In this document: piece after piece, positions 1-6,052 of the stretch
Layout: every line of letters starts with the position of its first letter
Position numbering within the stretch: position 1 is the first letter of the stretch
Virus record (IMG/VR): IMGVR_UViG_3300038566_000067
Span: 1 to 33,470 of that record
Strand: one strand, 5' to 3'
Origin: a virus
Length of the DNA: 33,470 nt
The notes under the pieces: generated by a model
Told to the model about the DNA's origin: nothing
The model's input: the letters and a program-made list of their open reading frames with translations, nothing else
The model's database searches: none
Program-made: the position numbers and the translations under genes

Positions 1-1014
1 ATTAAACCCAGCATCTTTTAACAGGCTAATATCTGTTTCACTCGCACCTACTGATTTACGGTTTTTACCTGTGCTATCAGGGTAAACGTAAATCTCATTA
101 ATTTTCTTAAACTCACCCTGTGAAAGCTCAATCCAATACTTCTGCTTTAATAGCTCTATCATATTAGGAGTATCAAATGCGTTAATTATCTCATCTACTG
201 CGTGTGGTTTTCCGTTGCGCTGAACGTATATAACTGCACACATGCGGCTAACGTTAAAATCCATGCCCACATAAATTGGCTCGCCTGATTTGTAAGCCTC
301 ATCACTACCATTCAATATGCGGTCATACTGAGGGTAAACGCTGCCACTAGTTAAGTTAACAAATTCACCATCAAGGTAAGCGCTAATTAAGTTTTCTGGA
401 TACGTCTCGAATAAGTTTTCTATGTAGTCATCAGGCAAGTACTTTCTGTTTTCGTACGTTGAAGCCTGTACCATTGAATAACGGCTCTTTGGGTTGTTGG
501 CAAACCTTTCATACACAAACCTAAATCCCTCTGGCGTGGTTGTTACACCTAGCCAGTTTAGCTCAAGCCCAGGCACTTTCAAACGTAGTCGAGCGTTAAC
601 CTTATTCCAAGCATCATTAGCCTTTGCGGTTTTCATTGTGTCCAGTTCGTCACAAATGCCTCCAGCAACTTTATAACCTACGATTGATGCAGGGTCAGAC
701 ATTGATCGACAAATAACAGTTCCGTAGTACTGCCTGCCACGGTAAACATGCACCTCTTTGTTGCTGGTATTGGTTATTACCCTGAACCCCATAAGCTCAG
801 CAGCTTCTTCAAAGGTTGGGTAAAACACATCTCGTATAGATGGATAAGACGGTGCCCAAAAACCCCAGCGTGTACGAGGAAACATACTGATATACATTAA
901 CAGCTTTAAGCAACCTACAAACGTCTTACCTGAGCCAAAACCGCCAACATAAGCAGTGTTCTTTGTGCTTAGACCGTTAATGAAAACAGACTGAGGCGCA
1001 GATAGCTCAATCAA
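1..1014 (-). CDS. terL: Terminase large subunit (partial, C-terminus off the left edge)
   Basis: ATP-driven DNA packaging motor and headful nuclease, read from the reverse strand; about 338 residues are visible. Walker A is GGFGSGKT near residues 24-31. A Walker B-type segment reads GGICDELD, followed by a TTTPEG coupling motif. The nuclease (RNase H-fold) domain begins with VGMDFNVS and has a later acidic segment, YPDSTG. The start is inferred to be TTG at 1014, overlapping the TGA of the small subunit; no in-frame ATG lies just upstream. The remaining nuclease region and the portal gene must lie beyond the left edge. Family assignment rests on motif order and is secure; only the start codon is uncertain. 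Confidence 0.95.
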   Translation of the reverse strand, partial: MIELSAPQSVFINGLSTKNTAYVGGFGSGKTFVGCLKLLMYISMFPRTRWGFWAPSYPSIRDVFYPTFEEAAELMGFRVITNTSNKEVHVYRGRQYYGTVICRSMSDPASIVGYKVAGGICDELDTMKTAKANDAWNKVNARLRLKVPGLELNWLGVTTTPEGFRFVYERFANNPKSRYSMVQASTYENRKYLPDDYIENLFETYPENLISAYLDGEFVNLTSGSVYPQYDRILNGSDEAYKSGEPIYVGMDFNVSRMCAVIYVQRNGKPHAVDEIINAFDTPNMIELLKQKYWIELSQGEFKKINEIYVYPDSTGKNRKSVGASETDISLLKDAGFN

Positions 1015-1484
1015 TCTTTTTCGCCTGTGGTTATCTTCATCTTGCCAACTGGATCGCGTGTAGCAAAGTTGATTGTTAATGCAGGCGCTTCACCGTCAGT
1101 ACCATCGGAAATATAACCAGGCTTATACTTAACAGGCGCCAATCTTTCAGCGTCCCACTCAACAGCGCGTATCTTTTCCTTAACTAAGTTAGCCCATACA
1201 TTAGCGTTAAAGCCTTCAGGCTGCACACCTAATTCCGTTATAGCATCTTCAATAATTTGATGCCTTTCTTCGGCTTTTAAGTGGGTCCTAAACTCTAATG
1301 CCTGTGCATATCTCTCCGCGAAAATGTGGTTTTTACTCAGCCATTTATACAAAGTGCTATTGGCTGGCATAGCTGGGTCTTTAACAATAGACGCAACTGA
1401 CTCGCCATCCATAATCCTTTTAATTATTGCGGCTGCAATTCGTGGGCTGTACTTCGACACACGCCCCGCTTTTAATTTACTCAT
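1011..1484 (-). CDS. terS: Terminase small subunit
   Basis: DNA-recognition subunit of the packaging terminase, 157 residues. The N-terminal half has an HTH-type pattern (YSPRIAAAIIKRIMDGES, then a second helix around STLYKWLSKN), as in Sf6-like small terminases; the rest is charged and probably an oligomerisation region. The frame is open 26 codons further upstream from a TTG, but the ATG at 1484 is preferred because an AGGAG lies 11 bases before it. It overlaps the large subunit by four bases. Position next to the large subunit supports the call; sequence similarity to the family is judged from memory. Confidence 0.8.
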   Translation of the reverse strand: MSKLKAGRVSKYSPRIAAAIIKRIMDGESVASIVKDPAMPANSTLYKWLSKNHIFAERYAQALEFRTHLKAEERHQIIEDAITELGVQPEGFNANVWANLVKEKIRAVEWDAERLAPVKYKPGYISDGTDGEAPALTINFATRDPVGKMKITTGEKD

Positions 1485-1541
1485 TACCCTACTATCTCCT
1501 GATAATAAAGCGCCTAATCTCCTGATTAAGCTACTCATAGC

Positions 1542-1570
1542 ATTATAGCTTATTACAGGCAATAAAAAAC
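1542..1570 (-). promoter_or_regulatory. Candidate promoter for the terminase genes
   Basis: A perfect TATAAT lies on the minus strand at 1547-1542, about 58 bases before the small-subunit ATG and just after a terminator that closes the upstream operon. The -35 match is poor (T-rich, inside the terminator T-run), so an activator or an alternative -35 would be needed. A fresh promoter after a terminator makes sense for late packaging genes. Confidence 0.35.
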
Positions 1571-1588
1571 CCCACTATTGCGGGGTTT
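1563..1588 (-). terminator. Rho-independent terminator
   Basis: On the minus strand an AAACCCC/GGGGTTT stem with an 8-base loop is followed directly by a run of T. It sits 6 bases after the stop of the 141-residue gene and ends the left accessory operon before the terminase genes. Confidence 0.8.
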
Positions 1589-1593
1589 GTTTT

Positions 1594-2019
1594 CTAGCTT
1601 ACTGTATGTAATTCAAAGCCTGAGTTTCTTTTTGCTTGAATCACCTCGCTTTTACTTCCGGTCCTGACCTCTATATCAACACCTTCGGGGCTGTAAAGGC
1701 TAGCAAGTGCGGTCATTGGGTCGCCTTTAAAGCCCTCTATTAATATGTCATCTCTATCGCAATCTGTTAGTAATTTGAATATAAAGCCAAGCGATTTAAT
1801 TTGCAGGGCAGAAGGCTTTATAATACCACCAAAAGCCCTAGCGTAAATCGAGCAAAAAAAGTCTTCGTTATCACTAAACGTGTAAAGCCTATCTCTAGTC
1901 CAAAGCCCCTCGCTTGATATATTGAAAACTTGATTGTTAACATTCTTATTAAAAAATATGGCGAACATTTCTTCCATAATATCAACCTCTGCCATATCCA
2001 CATGTGTCATCTCACTCAT
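1594..2019 (-). CDS. Hypothetical protein, 141 aa
   Basis: I do not recognise this acidic protein. No signal peptide or membrane segment is visible. It starts at an ATG with AGGAG six bases upstream and is the last gene before a terminator, so it is the distal member of the left accessory operon. The N-terminus is rich in Met, Glu and Asp; the middle has mixed hydrophobic segments consistent with a small globular cytoplasmic protein. Its place next to the terminase genes could suggest a late role, but the terminator separates them. Coding status is supported by the good ribosome site and tight packing with neighbours. Confidence 0.7.
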   Translation of the reverse strand: MSEMTHVDMAEVDIMEEMFAIFFNKNVNNQVFNISSEGLWTRDRLYTFSDNEDFFCSIYARAFGGIIKPSALQIKSLGFIFKLLTDCDRDDILIEGFKGDPMTALASLYSPEGVDIEVRTGSKSEVIQAKRNSGFELHTVS

Positions 2020-2028
2020 TTCTATCTC

Positions 2029-2196
2029 CTAACTCAAATAACTATCAACGCCTTTCGGCTCTGTTTGTCTAATATGCCGCTCATAATTATCAACCTCTTT
2101 TTCTAGCTCCTTAACCTTTGCGTCATTATCCATTTTTGCATAAGCGATTATTTTAATTTTTAGCCCTTCAATTCGCTTCTTGTAGTAATCAATCAT
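2029..2196 (-). CDS. Small charged helical protein, 55 aa
   Basis: A short reading frame that fills the gap between two longer genes. It starts at an ATG whose last bases form the TGA of the upstream gene (ATGA overlap) and stops 9 bases before the next start. The protein begins MIDYYKKRIEGLK and is highly charged, with heptad-like spacing (VKELEKEVDNYERHI), so a short coiled coil is likely. No family recognised. Translational coupling and perfect tiling between neighbours are the main support. Confidence 0.65.
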   Translation of the reverse strand: MIDYYKKRIEGLKIKIIAYAKMDNDAKVKELEKEVDNYERHIRQTEPKGVDSYLS

Positions 2197-2486
2197 TTGA
2201 CCTCCGTGAACTCAATGTCAATATCTATATTGGGATGAGCTTCAAATGCAGACTCTTGCCACTCCATTAATTCAATAATTCGCTTTATGTCTGATAGTGA
2301 GCGTAAGTTCATCATGCAAATACACTGATTCAAAACAAAGGTTGATTTTCTTTTGATGTACTCTCTCCAAACAGCAACACTATCAGCCTTTTCATATTTG
2401 TAGTAAATGAAATCAATCCCGAAGTGTGTAGCGCCCTCTGGCGCATTATCAATTATACCTTTTAACTCTTTTAGTGATTCACTCAT
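2193..2486 (-). CDS. Hypothetical protein, 97 aa
   Basis: Unrecognised cytoplasmic protein starting MSESLKELKGIID. No membrane segment or clear motif; two Cys and three Met in the middle (CICMMNL) are hydrophobic rather than metal-site-like. Its ATG lies inside the last codons of the upstream gene (TATGAGTGA), and its stop overlaps the ATG of the 55-residue gene, so it is translationally coupled on both sides within the left accessory operon. Confidence 0.7.
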   Translation of the reverse strand: MSESLKELKGIIDNAPEGATHFGIDFIYYKYEKADSVAVWREYIKRKSTFVLNQCICMMNLRSLSDIKRIIELMEWQESAFEAHPNIDIDIEFTEVK

Positions 2487-2670
2487 AACTATTAACCCTA
2501 TCTATTAATTCGCCTATTGATTTATGCCTAGCCACTGATAAACCACCCTCTATCTGTATTTGAACTAGCGCTTTACGCATATCGTGAATTAATTTTGATT
2601 TATTATCATCGCTATATTTACAATAATCATCCAGACCATGAGTGCAAGGATTGCATGTGCATTTACTCAT
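2479..2670 (-). CDS. Cys-rich small protein, possible zinc knuckle, 63 aa
   Basis: The start chosen is the ATG at 2670, which overlaps the stop of the upstream gene; the frame is open further upstream, but that part is covered by the neighbour. The N-terminus has four Cys and one His within 17 residues (C4, C6, C9, H11, C17), consistent with a metal-binding knuckle; the rest is a charged helix. It ends NSYE, as does the upstream gene, with nearly the same stop/start junction. Function unknown. Confidence 0.65.
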   Translation of the reverse strand: MSKCTCNPCTHGLDDYCKYSDDNKSKLIHDMRKALVQIQIEGGLSVARHKSIGELIDRVNSYE

Positions 2671-2839
2671 AACTATTAAATCCCTCTTTAGGTATTTCGC
2701 GCCAACCTGTGATGCGGTTAATTGGATATAAACCACTGTAAAAGCGGTCATTCTTGTATGTTGCAACTATGTAGCCGTGGTGATTGCCTTCATTGTCGTT
2801 ATAGCTGCATAGCAAAGGCTTGTTAGTTGGTATTTGCAT
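2663..2839 (-). CDS. Small protein, possibly DUF551-like, 58 aa
   Basis: The frame begins further back with a TTG, but the first ATG (2839) is preferred. The protein begins MQIPTNKPLLC and has the layout of DUF551-type phage proteins: a short beta strand, a YIVATYKNDRFY strand, then a Trp-containing GWREIP near the end. This likeness is weak and pattern-based. It overlaps the end of the MazG-like gene by 17 bases and its stop overlaps the next ATG, so it belongs to the coupled left operon. Confidence 0.6.
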   Translation of the reverse strand: MQIPTNKPLLCSYNDNEGNHHGYIVATYKNDRFYSGLYPINRITGWREIPKEGFNSYE

Positions 2840-3527
2840 TATCTCGCTCAATCATAGCTTGCTTAAGATAACACGCAAGGTCTAGGGCTTCTTCGTAGGC
2901 ATCCTGTAAAGCATCACGCCCATTGTTAGGTCTAAGGGCTTCACCATAAGTCTTTATACCTATTTCCATGCGCTCAGTTAAATCAATCATTACTTGCGCT
3001 ACTACTGGTTTATTCTTTTGCATTTTTACTTCCTGATTATTTACTACATCTTCGCAACTATCCGGAATTTCCGGACTGTTCAACTTATCACGCTCAATCT
3101 CCAGGCGCTTTAACTCACCTATTGCCATTATTTGTGAGTATGTTAGTTTTCTTAGCCTAACGTTATTTACATTGCGTGCGTTTTGATACAATTCAAAGTT
3201 ATCGCAACATAGCAAAACATCTTCAATATCCATGCGGAAATACTCACTAGTTGCAAAGCTGTTAAACTCAAACCCAAACAAACCAAACACCTCAACCGCA
3301 TCATTATACTTCTGCTCGGTATCAAGCTCTGAGGCTTCGATATAATCACCTTGCTTTATGGTGTTTAGTTGGAAGTCCATCGAGAATCCATGCATGCCGT
3401 AAAAAGAATACTTTCTATCACCATTTAAATTTACAAGCTGGTATTTTTCACTGTCAGCACCGGCGTTAACAACCCACTGCTCACCATCAGCATAACACAC
3501 GGCATCATCTTTAAATTCAATATCCAT
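2823..3527 (-). CDS. Protein with C-terminal MazG-like domain, 234 aa
   Basis: The first 150 or so residues are unrecognised. The C-terminal 60 or so residues hold a run common in phage MazG-like or NTP pyrophosphohydrolase-like proteins: ERMEIGIKTYGEALRP followed by GRDALQDAYEEALDLACYL. The repeated acidic helix EExxD is what coordinates magnesium in MazG folds; here the AYEEALDLA helix fits. A role in hydrolysing (d)NTPs or alarmones is inferred. The start is the second ATG (3527) because GGAG lies six bases before it; it is first in its operon, about 23 bases after the predicted transcription start. Confidence 0.6.
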   Translation of the reverse strand: MDIEFKDDAVCYADGEQWVVNAGADSEKYQLVNLNGDRKYSFYGMHGFSMDFQLNTIKQGDYIEASELDTEQKYNDAVEVFGLFGFEFNSFATSEYFRMDIEDVLLCCDNFELYQNARNVNNVRLRKLTYSQIMAIGELKRLEIERDKLNSPEIPDSCEDVVNNQEVKMQKNKPVVAQVMIDLTERMEIGIKTYGEALRPNNGRDALQDAYEEALDLACYLKQAMIERDNANTN

Positions 3528-3556
3528 TACATTCTCCATTAATTAAATTCACACTA

Positions 3557-3600
3557 ATTTTAATGCTTATTGTCTTACTTTAGAAATAACATTTAGTTAT
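3557..3600 (-). promoter_or_regulatory. Promoter with ATAAC-N5-GTTAT operator (left accessory operon)
   Basis: Minus strand: perfect inverted-repeat element ATAAC-TAAAT-GTTAT at 3600-3586, then -35 TTCTAA (3585-3580), a 17-base spacer and -10 TAAAAT (3562-3557). Predicted transcription starts near 3550, shortly before the MazG-like gene. The element matches five others in the window in sequence and in distance to the -35 box. Confidence 0.75.
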
Positions 3601-3611
3601 ATAGATATGAC

Positions 3612-3629
3612 AAAACCGCATTAGCGCGG
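3612..3629 (-). terminator. Terminator after the coiled-coil membrane gene
   Basis: Minus strand: CCGC/GCGG stem with a 6-base loop (3629-3616), then TTTT (3615-3612). It lies 14 bases past the stop of the 124-residue gene. The stem is short, so strength is uncertain. Confidence 0.5.
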
Positions 3630-3642
3630 CCTGTATTAATAA

Positions 3643-4017
3643 CTACTTACCAAAAACCATCGCGACACCAATGGTGATAGGAGATAAAACGGCCAGCACT
3701 ACAACAGCTAAAACCTTGTTTTTTATCGCTATCACGTCATTTATTATCTGCTGATTTGATGCGTTTTTTATTTGTAAATCCGATATTGCGGCAGCCTGTG
3801 ATTCGTACTTAGCCCACAGCTTAACGTTAGATTCTCTCAGGTTGTCGTGCTTGACTGTGTACTCTCTAAACGTTGAGACAGTCTCTCGCAGTGAGTGTGA
3901 AAGCGTGTTTAACTCTGTTATCAATGATGTCATTTGCTCTGCACTGCGAGTGTTTTGATCTTCCATCATTTTTAACCTGGCGTCGTGCTCGTTTATCTTT
4001 TGCTCTAACTGTTCCAT
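3643..4017 (-). CDS. Coiled-coil protein with C-terminal membrane anchor, 124 aa
   Basis: Residues 1-95 are strongly charged and heptad-like (MEQLEQKINEHDARLKMMED onward), a long coiled coil. Residues 102-121 form one hydrophobic segment (VLAVVVLAVLSPITIGVAMV) ending FGK. This tail-anchored design resembles XhlA-type haemolysin/holin accessory proteins and other phage membrane coiled coils, but the lysis genes are elsewhere. It stands alone between the ncRNA terminator and its own terminator. No clear ribosome site precedes the ATG. Function could be membrane-linked replication, exclusion or lysis. Confidence 0.7.
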   Translation of the reverse strand: MEQLEQKINEHDARLKMMEDQNTRSAEQMTSLITELNTLSHSLRETVSTFREYTVKHDNLRESNVKLWAKYESQAAAISDLQIKNASNQQIINDVIAIKNKVLAVVVLAVLSPITIGVAMVFGK

Positions 4018-4046
4018 AATCGCTTAGTTCAATTGGGTTTTAAAAA

Positions 4047-4052
4047 ATTATA
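4047..4052 (-). promoter_or_regulatory. Candidate -10 element for the coiled-coil gene
   Basis: A perfect TATAAT on the minus strand, 30 bases before the ATG and just downstream of a strong terminator. A convincing -35 box is lacking. Proposed because the gene would otherwise have no promoter. Confidence 0.35.
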
Positions 4053-4068
4053 CATATAAAACAGGCGC

Positions 4069-4097
4069 AAAAAAAGCCGCTTACAAATATAAGCGGC
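4069..4097 (-). terminator. Strong Rho-independent terminator of the candidate ncRNA
   Basis: Minus strand: perfect 8-bp stem GCCGCTTA (4097-4090) / TAAGCGGC (4083-4076) with a 6-base loop, followed by seven T (4075-4069). It defines the 3' end of the transcription unit starting near 4417. Confidence 0.9.
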
Positions 4098-4417
4098 GAA
4101 TCTAATTTGATTGGTACGGAATGCACCGGTTGTGAGCTATCGGACTTGAACCGATATAAAGTAATTAAACCCGCTTTGACAGTTAAGCTAAGCTCACACC
4201 GCTGTACTCTAGTTAGCCTCGCTCTATCTCTCGACCGTGCTTAGCAATGCTATATATCGTCATAGCTACGAGATAATTTATTACCACCTATTGAGTTGGT
4301 TTATCTAGGCACGGTACGATACCCGCCAACTTATTTCGCATCCGCATGGATAGTCAATCCTCACCGTACTTTTTGCCATTCCTGTGTCTTTACGCGCCAA
4401 CTTCTGCACTGCACAAC
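4069..4417 (-). ncRNA. Candidate structured non-coding RNA with tRNA-like elbow domain
   Basis: About 345 nt bounded by its own promoter and a strong terminator, with no convincing gene inside. Near its 3' part is a tRNA-like fold: a 7-bp acceptor-like helix GTGAGCT (4197-4191) / AGCTCAC (4138-4132); a D-arm-like 4-bp stem GCTT/AAGC (4188-4185, 4176-4173) with an 8-nt loop; and a T-arm with 5-bp stem ATCGG/CCGAT and the classic loop TTCAAGT (4150-4144). Only 17 nt (4172-4156) replace anticodon arm plus variable loop, and they do not pair as an anticodon stem. The acceptor helix continues past one bulged A into CGGT/ACCG (4201-4198, 4130-4127), so the elbow is embedded, not a free tRNA end. 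Upstream, ACCGTGCCTAG (4315-4305) can pair with CTAAGCACGGT (4244-4234), one mismatch; TATCTC (4275-4270) with GAGATA (4230-4225) would cross it as a pseudoknot. Two near-copies of AAGTTGGCG also occur. Function unknown. Confidence 0.7.
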
Positions 4418-4420
4418 TTA

Positions 4421-4463
4421 ATAATACACTAACCGTTAAATATTGCTAATAACGTTTAGTTAT
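4421..4463 (-). promoter_or_regulatory. Promoter with ATAAC-N5-GTTAT operator (ncRNA)
   Basis: Minus strand: perfect ATAAC-TAAAC-GTTAT at 4463-4449, then -35 TTAGCA (4449-4444), a 17-base spacer and -10 TATTAT (4426-4421). Predicted start near 4414-4417. The element overlaps the stop codon of the preceding 41-residue gene, so that operon may read through into the RNA as well. Confidence 0.75.
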
Positions 4464-4581
4464 AATTGCCTGCTTTTTTACACTTATTGAACCAGTTAGT
4501 TAAACCTGGCTTGTGGTTGGTGAAACACTCAATGCCATAATGAGCGCCACACCTAAAACATAGATACATGCGTTTATTCAT
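4456..4581 (-). CDS. Zinc-finger-like miniprotein, 41 aa
   Basis: A short basic protein beginning MNKRMYLCFRCGAHYGIEC. C8 and C11 form a CxxC, with H14, C19, H23 and C34 as further possible ligands, so a small treble-clef or zinc-ribbon fold is plausible. It starts by TAATG overlap with the upstream gene and ends inside the ncRNA promoter element. Last gene of the operon that begins at 5932. No family recognised; DNA, RNA or protein binding are all possible. Confidence 0.65.
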   Translation of the reverse strand: MNKRMYLCFRCGAHYGIECFTNHKPGLTNWFNKCKKAGNYN

Positions 4582-4796
4582 TACATTTCCAAGTCGTTAG
4601 GTATATTGGAGCACTGGAAGCCGTTATTAAATTCAAAGCTTTGCGCTTTGAATTTTGCCAACTCTTTGTGCATCTCTGCGTTTTGCTCAATTAGATTGAT
4701 GTAATTATCAAGCAAGCTACAAACAAGCTCGGTTTTAACTTCCCAATCTTCATCTAATTCTGATTTGATTCTATATATCAATTCTTGGTCAATCAT
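4581..4796 (-). CDS. Small acidic helical protein, 71 aa
   Basis: Starts MIDQELIYRIKSELDEDWEV and is mostly helical and acidic, with a leucine/isoleucine-rich middle consistent with a short coiled coil. The start at 4796 is chosen because the upstream 46-residue frame stops two bases earlier; an upstream ATG (4826) is possible but would overlap that frame by 29 bases. Followed by the 41-residue zinc-finger-like protein in a TAATG overlap. Function unknown. Confidence 0.65.
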   Translation of the reverse strand: MIDQELIYRIKSELDEDWEVKTELVCSLLDNYINLIEQNAEMHKELAKFKAQSFEFNNGFQCSNIPNDLEM

Positions 4797-4797
4797 A

Positions 4798-4938
4798 CTA
4801 AACCCCATGCACACTAAATTTAACATTACATACCCGCCATTGTGGCAAGTCCATTGTATAACCTTTGTTCCAGCCCATCATCTGCATGGTTAATATGCCG
4901 TTTACGTGGGCGTTACTTCTTGTTCTGCATTGTTTCAT
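4798..4938 (-). CDS. Small hypothetical protein, 46 aa
   Basis: Short frame starting MKQCRTRSNAHVNG, rich in Met, Trp and Arg. Its ATG overlaps the TGA of the upstream gene (ATGA) and its stop lies one base before the next ATG, so it tiles the gap exactly. This arrangement is the only strong support. Basic, possibly nucleic-acid-binding; no motif recognised. Confidence 0.55.
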   Translation of the reverse strand: MKQCRTRSNAHVNGILTMQMMGWNKGYTMDLPQWRVCNVKFSVHGV

Positions 4939-5246
4939 TTTAAATCTTCCCCAGTAACACCTAATGCTTTAGCTATTGCTATGGCTGTATTTTTATCAAT
5001 TACCCAACCACTATCAAAAACGCCAAGCTCTCCACTTTCTAAAACAGTTACATGATTTGAAACTTCATGCTTGGTTATGTCGAAAGGTTTTTTAACTTCA
5101 ACACCTTCACTTTCTGTGCATGAGATTACACCTCCGCAAGCGCAATGAGTAACATTAAAGCCATCCTCACTATACTCATAACCAATAACTTTATTTTCAC
5201 ATAAGCATTGCGGCATAACTTCTATACGAATAGGTAAATCTCTCAT
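4935..5246 (-). CDS. Hypothetical protein with two CxC pairs, 103 aa
   Basis: The ATG at 5246 overlaps the upstream stop (ATGA) and is preferred to upstream starts in the same frame. Near the N-terminus a CLC pair, then a CAC pair followed by GG about 20 residues later, resembles a zinc ribbon with CxC knuckles. The C-terminal half is predicted globular and ends with a helix (NTAIAIAKALGVTGEDLK). Unknown function; sits in the operon running from 5932 to 4456. Confidence 0.65.
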   Translation of the reverse strand: MRDLPIRIEVMPQCLCENKVIGYEYSEDGFNVTHCACGGVISCTESEGVEVKKPFDITKHEVSNHVTVLESGELGVFDSGWVIDKNTAIAIAKALGVTGEDLK

Positions 5247-5443
5247 AACATTTGCGCCCCATACAAACCTAAGCCAAATAAAGCTGGCCAGATTAAATGC
5301 CATAGTCGCGAGCATGTAGCCTCAACTTTTGAAGGTAATCCGTACTGCTTAGCATATCCCCATGCTAAGTTTTCATTTTTAGCTTTGACGCGGACAGATT
5401 TGATATTACTGCCCGCTACAAAAGTTACTTTGTATAAATTCAT
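5243..5443 (-). CDS. Small hypothetical protein, 66 aa
   Basis: Starts MNLYKVTFVAGSNIKSVRVK, a beta-hairpin-like N-terminus, then a helix containing WGYAKQYGLP. The end (LIWPALFGLGLYGAQML) is hydrophobic and might associate with a membrane. A good AGGAG precedes the start, and the preceding HTH gene ends two bases before the ATG. Some phage proteins with this N-terminal pattern exist, but I cannot name the family. Confidence 0.65.
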   Translation of the reverse strand: MNLYKVTFVAGSNIKSVRVKAKNENLAWGYAKQYGLPSKVEATCSRLWHLIWPALFGLGLYGAQML

Positions 5444-5444
5444 T

Positions 5445-5618
5445 TCATTCTCCTTTAATGTCTGAGCTAATAATAATCCCAGCTTTGCATATAAAGCTAA
5501 ATAACTCAGGTTTTAACTTGTGCCAATCTCTTAACGTTGTTACTGGTACATGGCTTATTCTTGATAGCTCAGCAAGGCTTTTTAGCCCTGCTTGCTTTGC
5601 TTGTTTTGATGGTGTCAT
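5445..5618 (-). CDS. Small HTH DNA-binding protein, 57 aa
   Basis: A 57-residue frame starting MTPSKQAKQAGLKSLAELSR. Residues 10-33 fit a helix-turn-helix: AGLKSLAELS, turn ISHVPV, recognition helix TTLRDWHKLKPE. Similar tiny HTH proteins occur in marine phages and prophages. ATG overlaps the stop of the upstream gene (ATGA); the gene ends next to the ribosome site of the following one. It is one of two visible candidates in the window for the factor that binds the repeated ATAAC-N5-GTTAT element; that link is inference only. Confidence 0.65.
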   Translation of the reverse strand: MTPSKQAKQAGLKSLAELSRISHVPVTTLRDWHKLKPELFSFICKAGIIISSDIKGE

Positions 5619-5932
5619 TTTATAAACTTACCGTAAACCATTCTGCTTTTTGGTAGCTCATCTTGATAAGCGCCGTTTTCACTCCAATTGTTAATATCAT
5701 CAATTGACGCGCTTGAAACCTGGATTACGTCTGACATGTAACACCTTATTTTTTTAGCCCATCTTACAGCCTCGTCAAAGTCATTAGTTAAATATCTAGT
5801 ATCAAGGCATACAAAATCACCAAGCTCATTTCGGTTGTAAAAACCGTTATTATACTGCCTCCATCCACACTTTGTTTCTTTTACTACTATTTCAGTCTCA
5901 ATAATTCCGTTTTTAACCATGTACAATATCAT
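5615..5932 (-). CDS. Hypothetical protein, 105 aa
   Basis: First gene of its operon, with GGAG six or seven bases before the ATG and two candidate promoters within 150 bases upstream. The protein starts MILYMVKNGIIETEIVVKET and has a mixed alpha/beta composition, with several aromatic residues and a Cys in each half. No membrane segment, no recognised motif. Likely cytoplasmic. Confidence 0.7.
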   Translation of the reverse strand: MILYMVKNGIIETEIVVKETKCGWRQYNNGFYNRNELGDFVCLDTRYLTNDFDEAVRWAKKIRCYMSDVIQVSSASIDDINNWSENGAYQDELPKSRMVYGKFIK

Positions 5933-5977
5933 TTTAATTCTCCAATTAAGTTCGCGTTATTGCGTTTCAGTAAGTTC

Positions 5978-6052
5978 ATAATATATTCAATATAGCATTA
6001 AATCAACGAATATCGCGCACTTTAATATACCGTTTTGTTATAAGCATATAAC
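5978..6052 (-). promoter_or_regulatory. Promoter region with palindrome and ATAAC-N5-GGTAT element
   Basis: Minus strand: palindrome GTTATATGCTTATAAC (6052-6037), overlapping an ATAAC-AAAAC-GGTAT element (6041-6027, one mismatch to the repeated operator). Two promoters are possible: ATTAAA / TTTAAT (-10 at 6002-5997) directly after the element, and TTGATT (6006-6001), a 17-base spacer, TATTAT (5983-5978). The second is the better match. Both read into the 105-residue gene. Confidence 0.65.

Noticed and set aside
1011-1562. Longer small terminase starting at TTG 1562
   Set aside because: That start lies directly in the T-run of a terminator with no ribosome site, while the internal ATG at 1484 has AGGAG.
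4132-4197. A normal tRNA gene on the minus strand
   Set aside because: Acceptor-like, D-like and T arms fit, but only 17 bases lie between D and T arms, no anticodon stem forms, the D loop lacks GG, and the acceptor helix continues into further pairing. A tRNA-like domain is the better reading.
4305-4379. 24-codon frame inside the ncRNA (MAKSTVRIDYPCGCEISWRV...)
   Set aside because: AGGA abuts the ATG with no spacer and the end of the frame lies in a predicted long-range helix. It could be a dual-function RNA, but support is too weak to list as a gene.
4069-4417. tmRNA
   Set aside because: The acceptor strands are 45 bases apart instead of at the two ends of the RNA, no 3' CCA follows, and no tag-like resume codon frame was found in the usual place.
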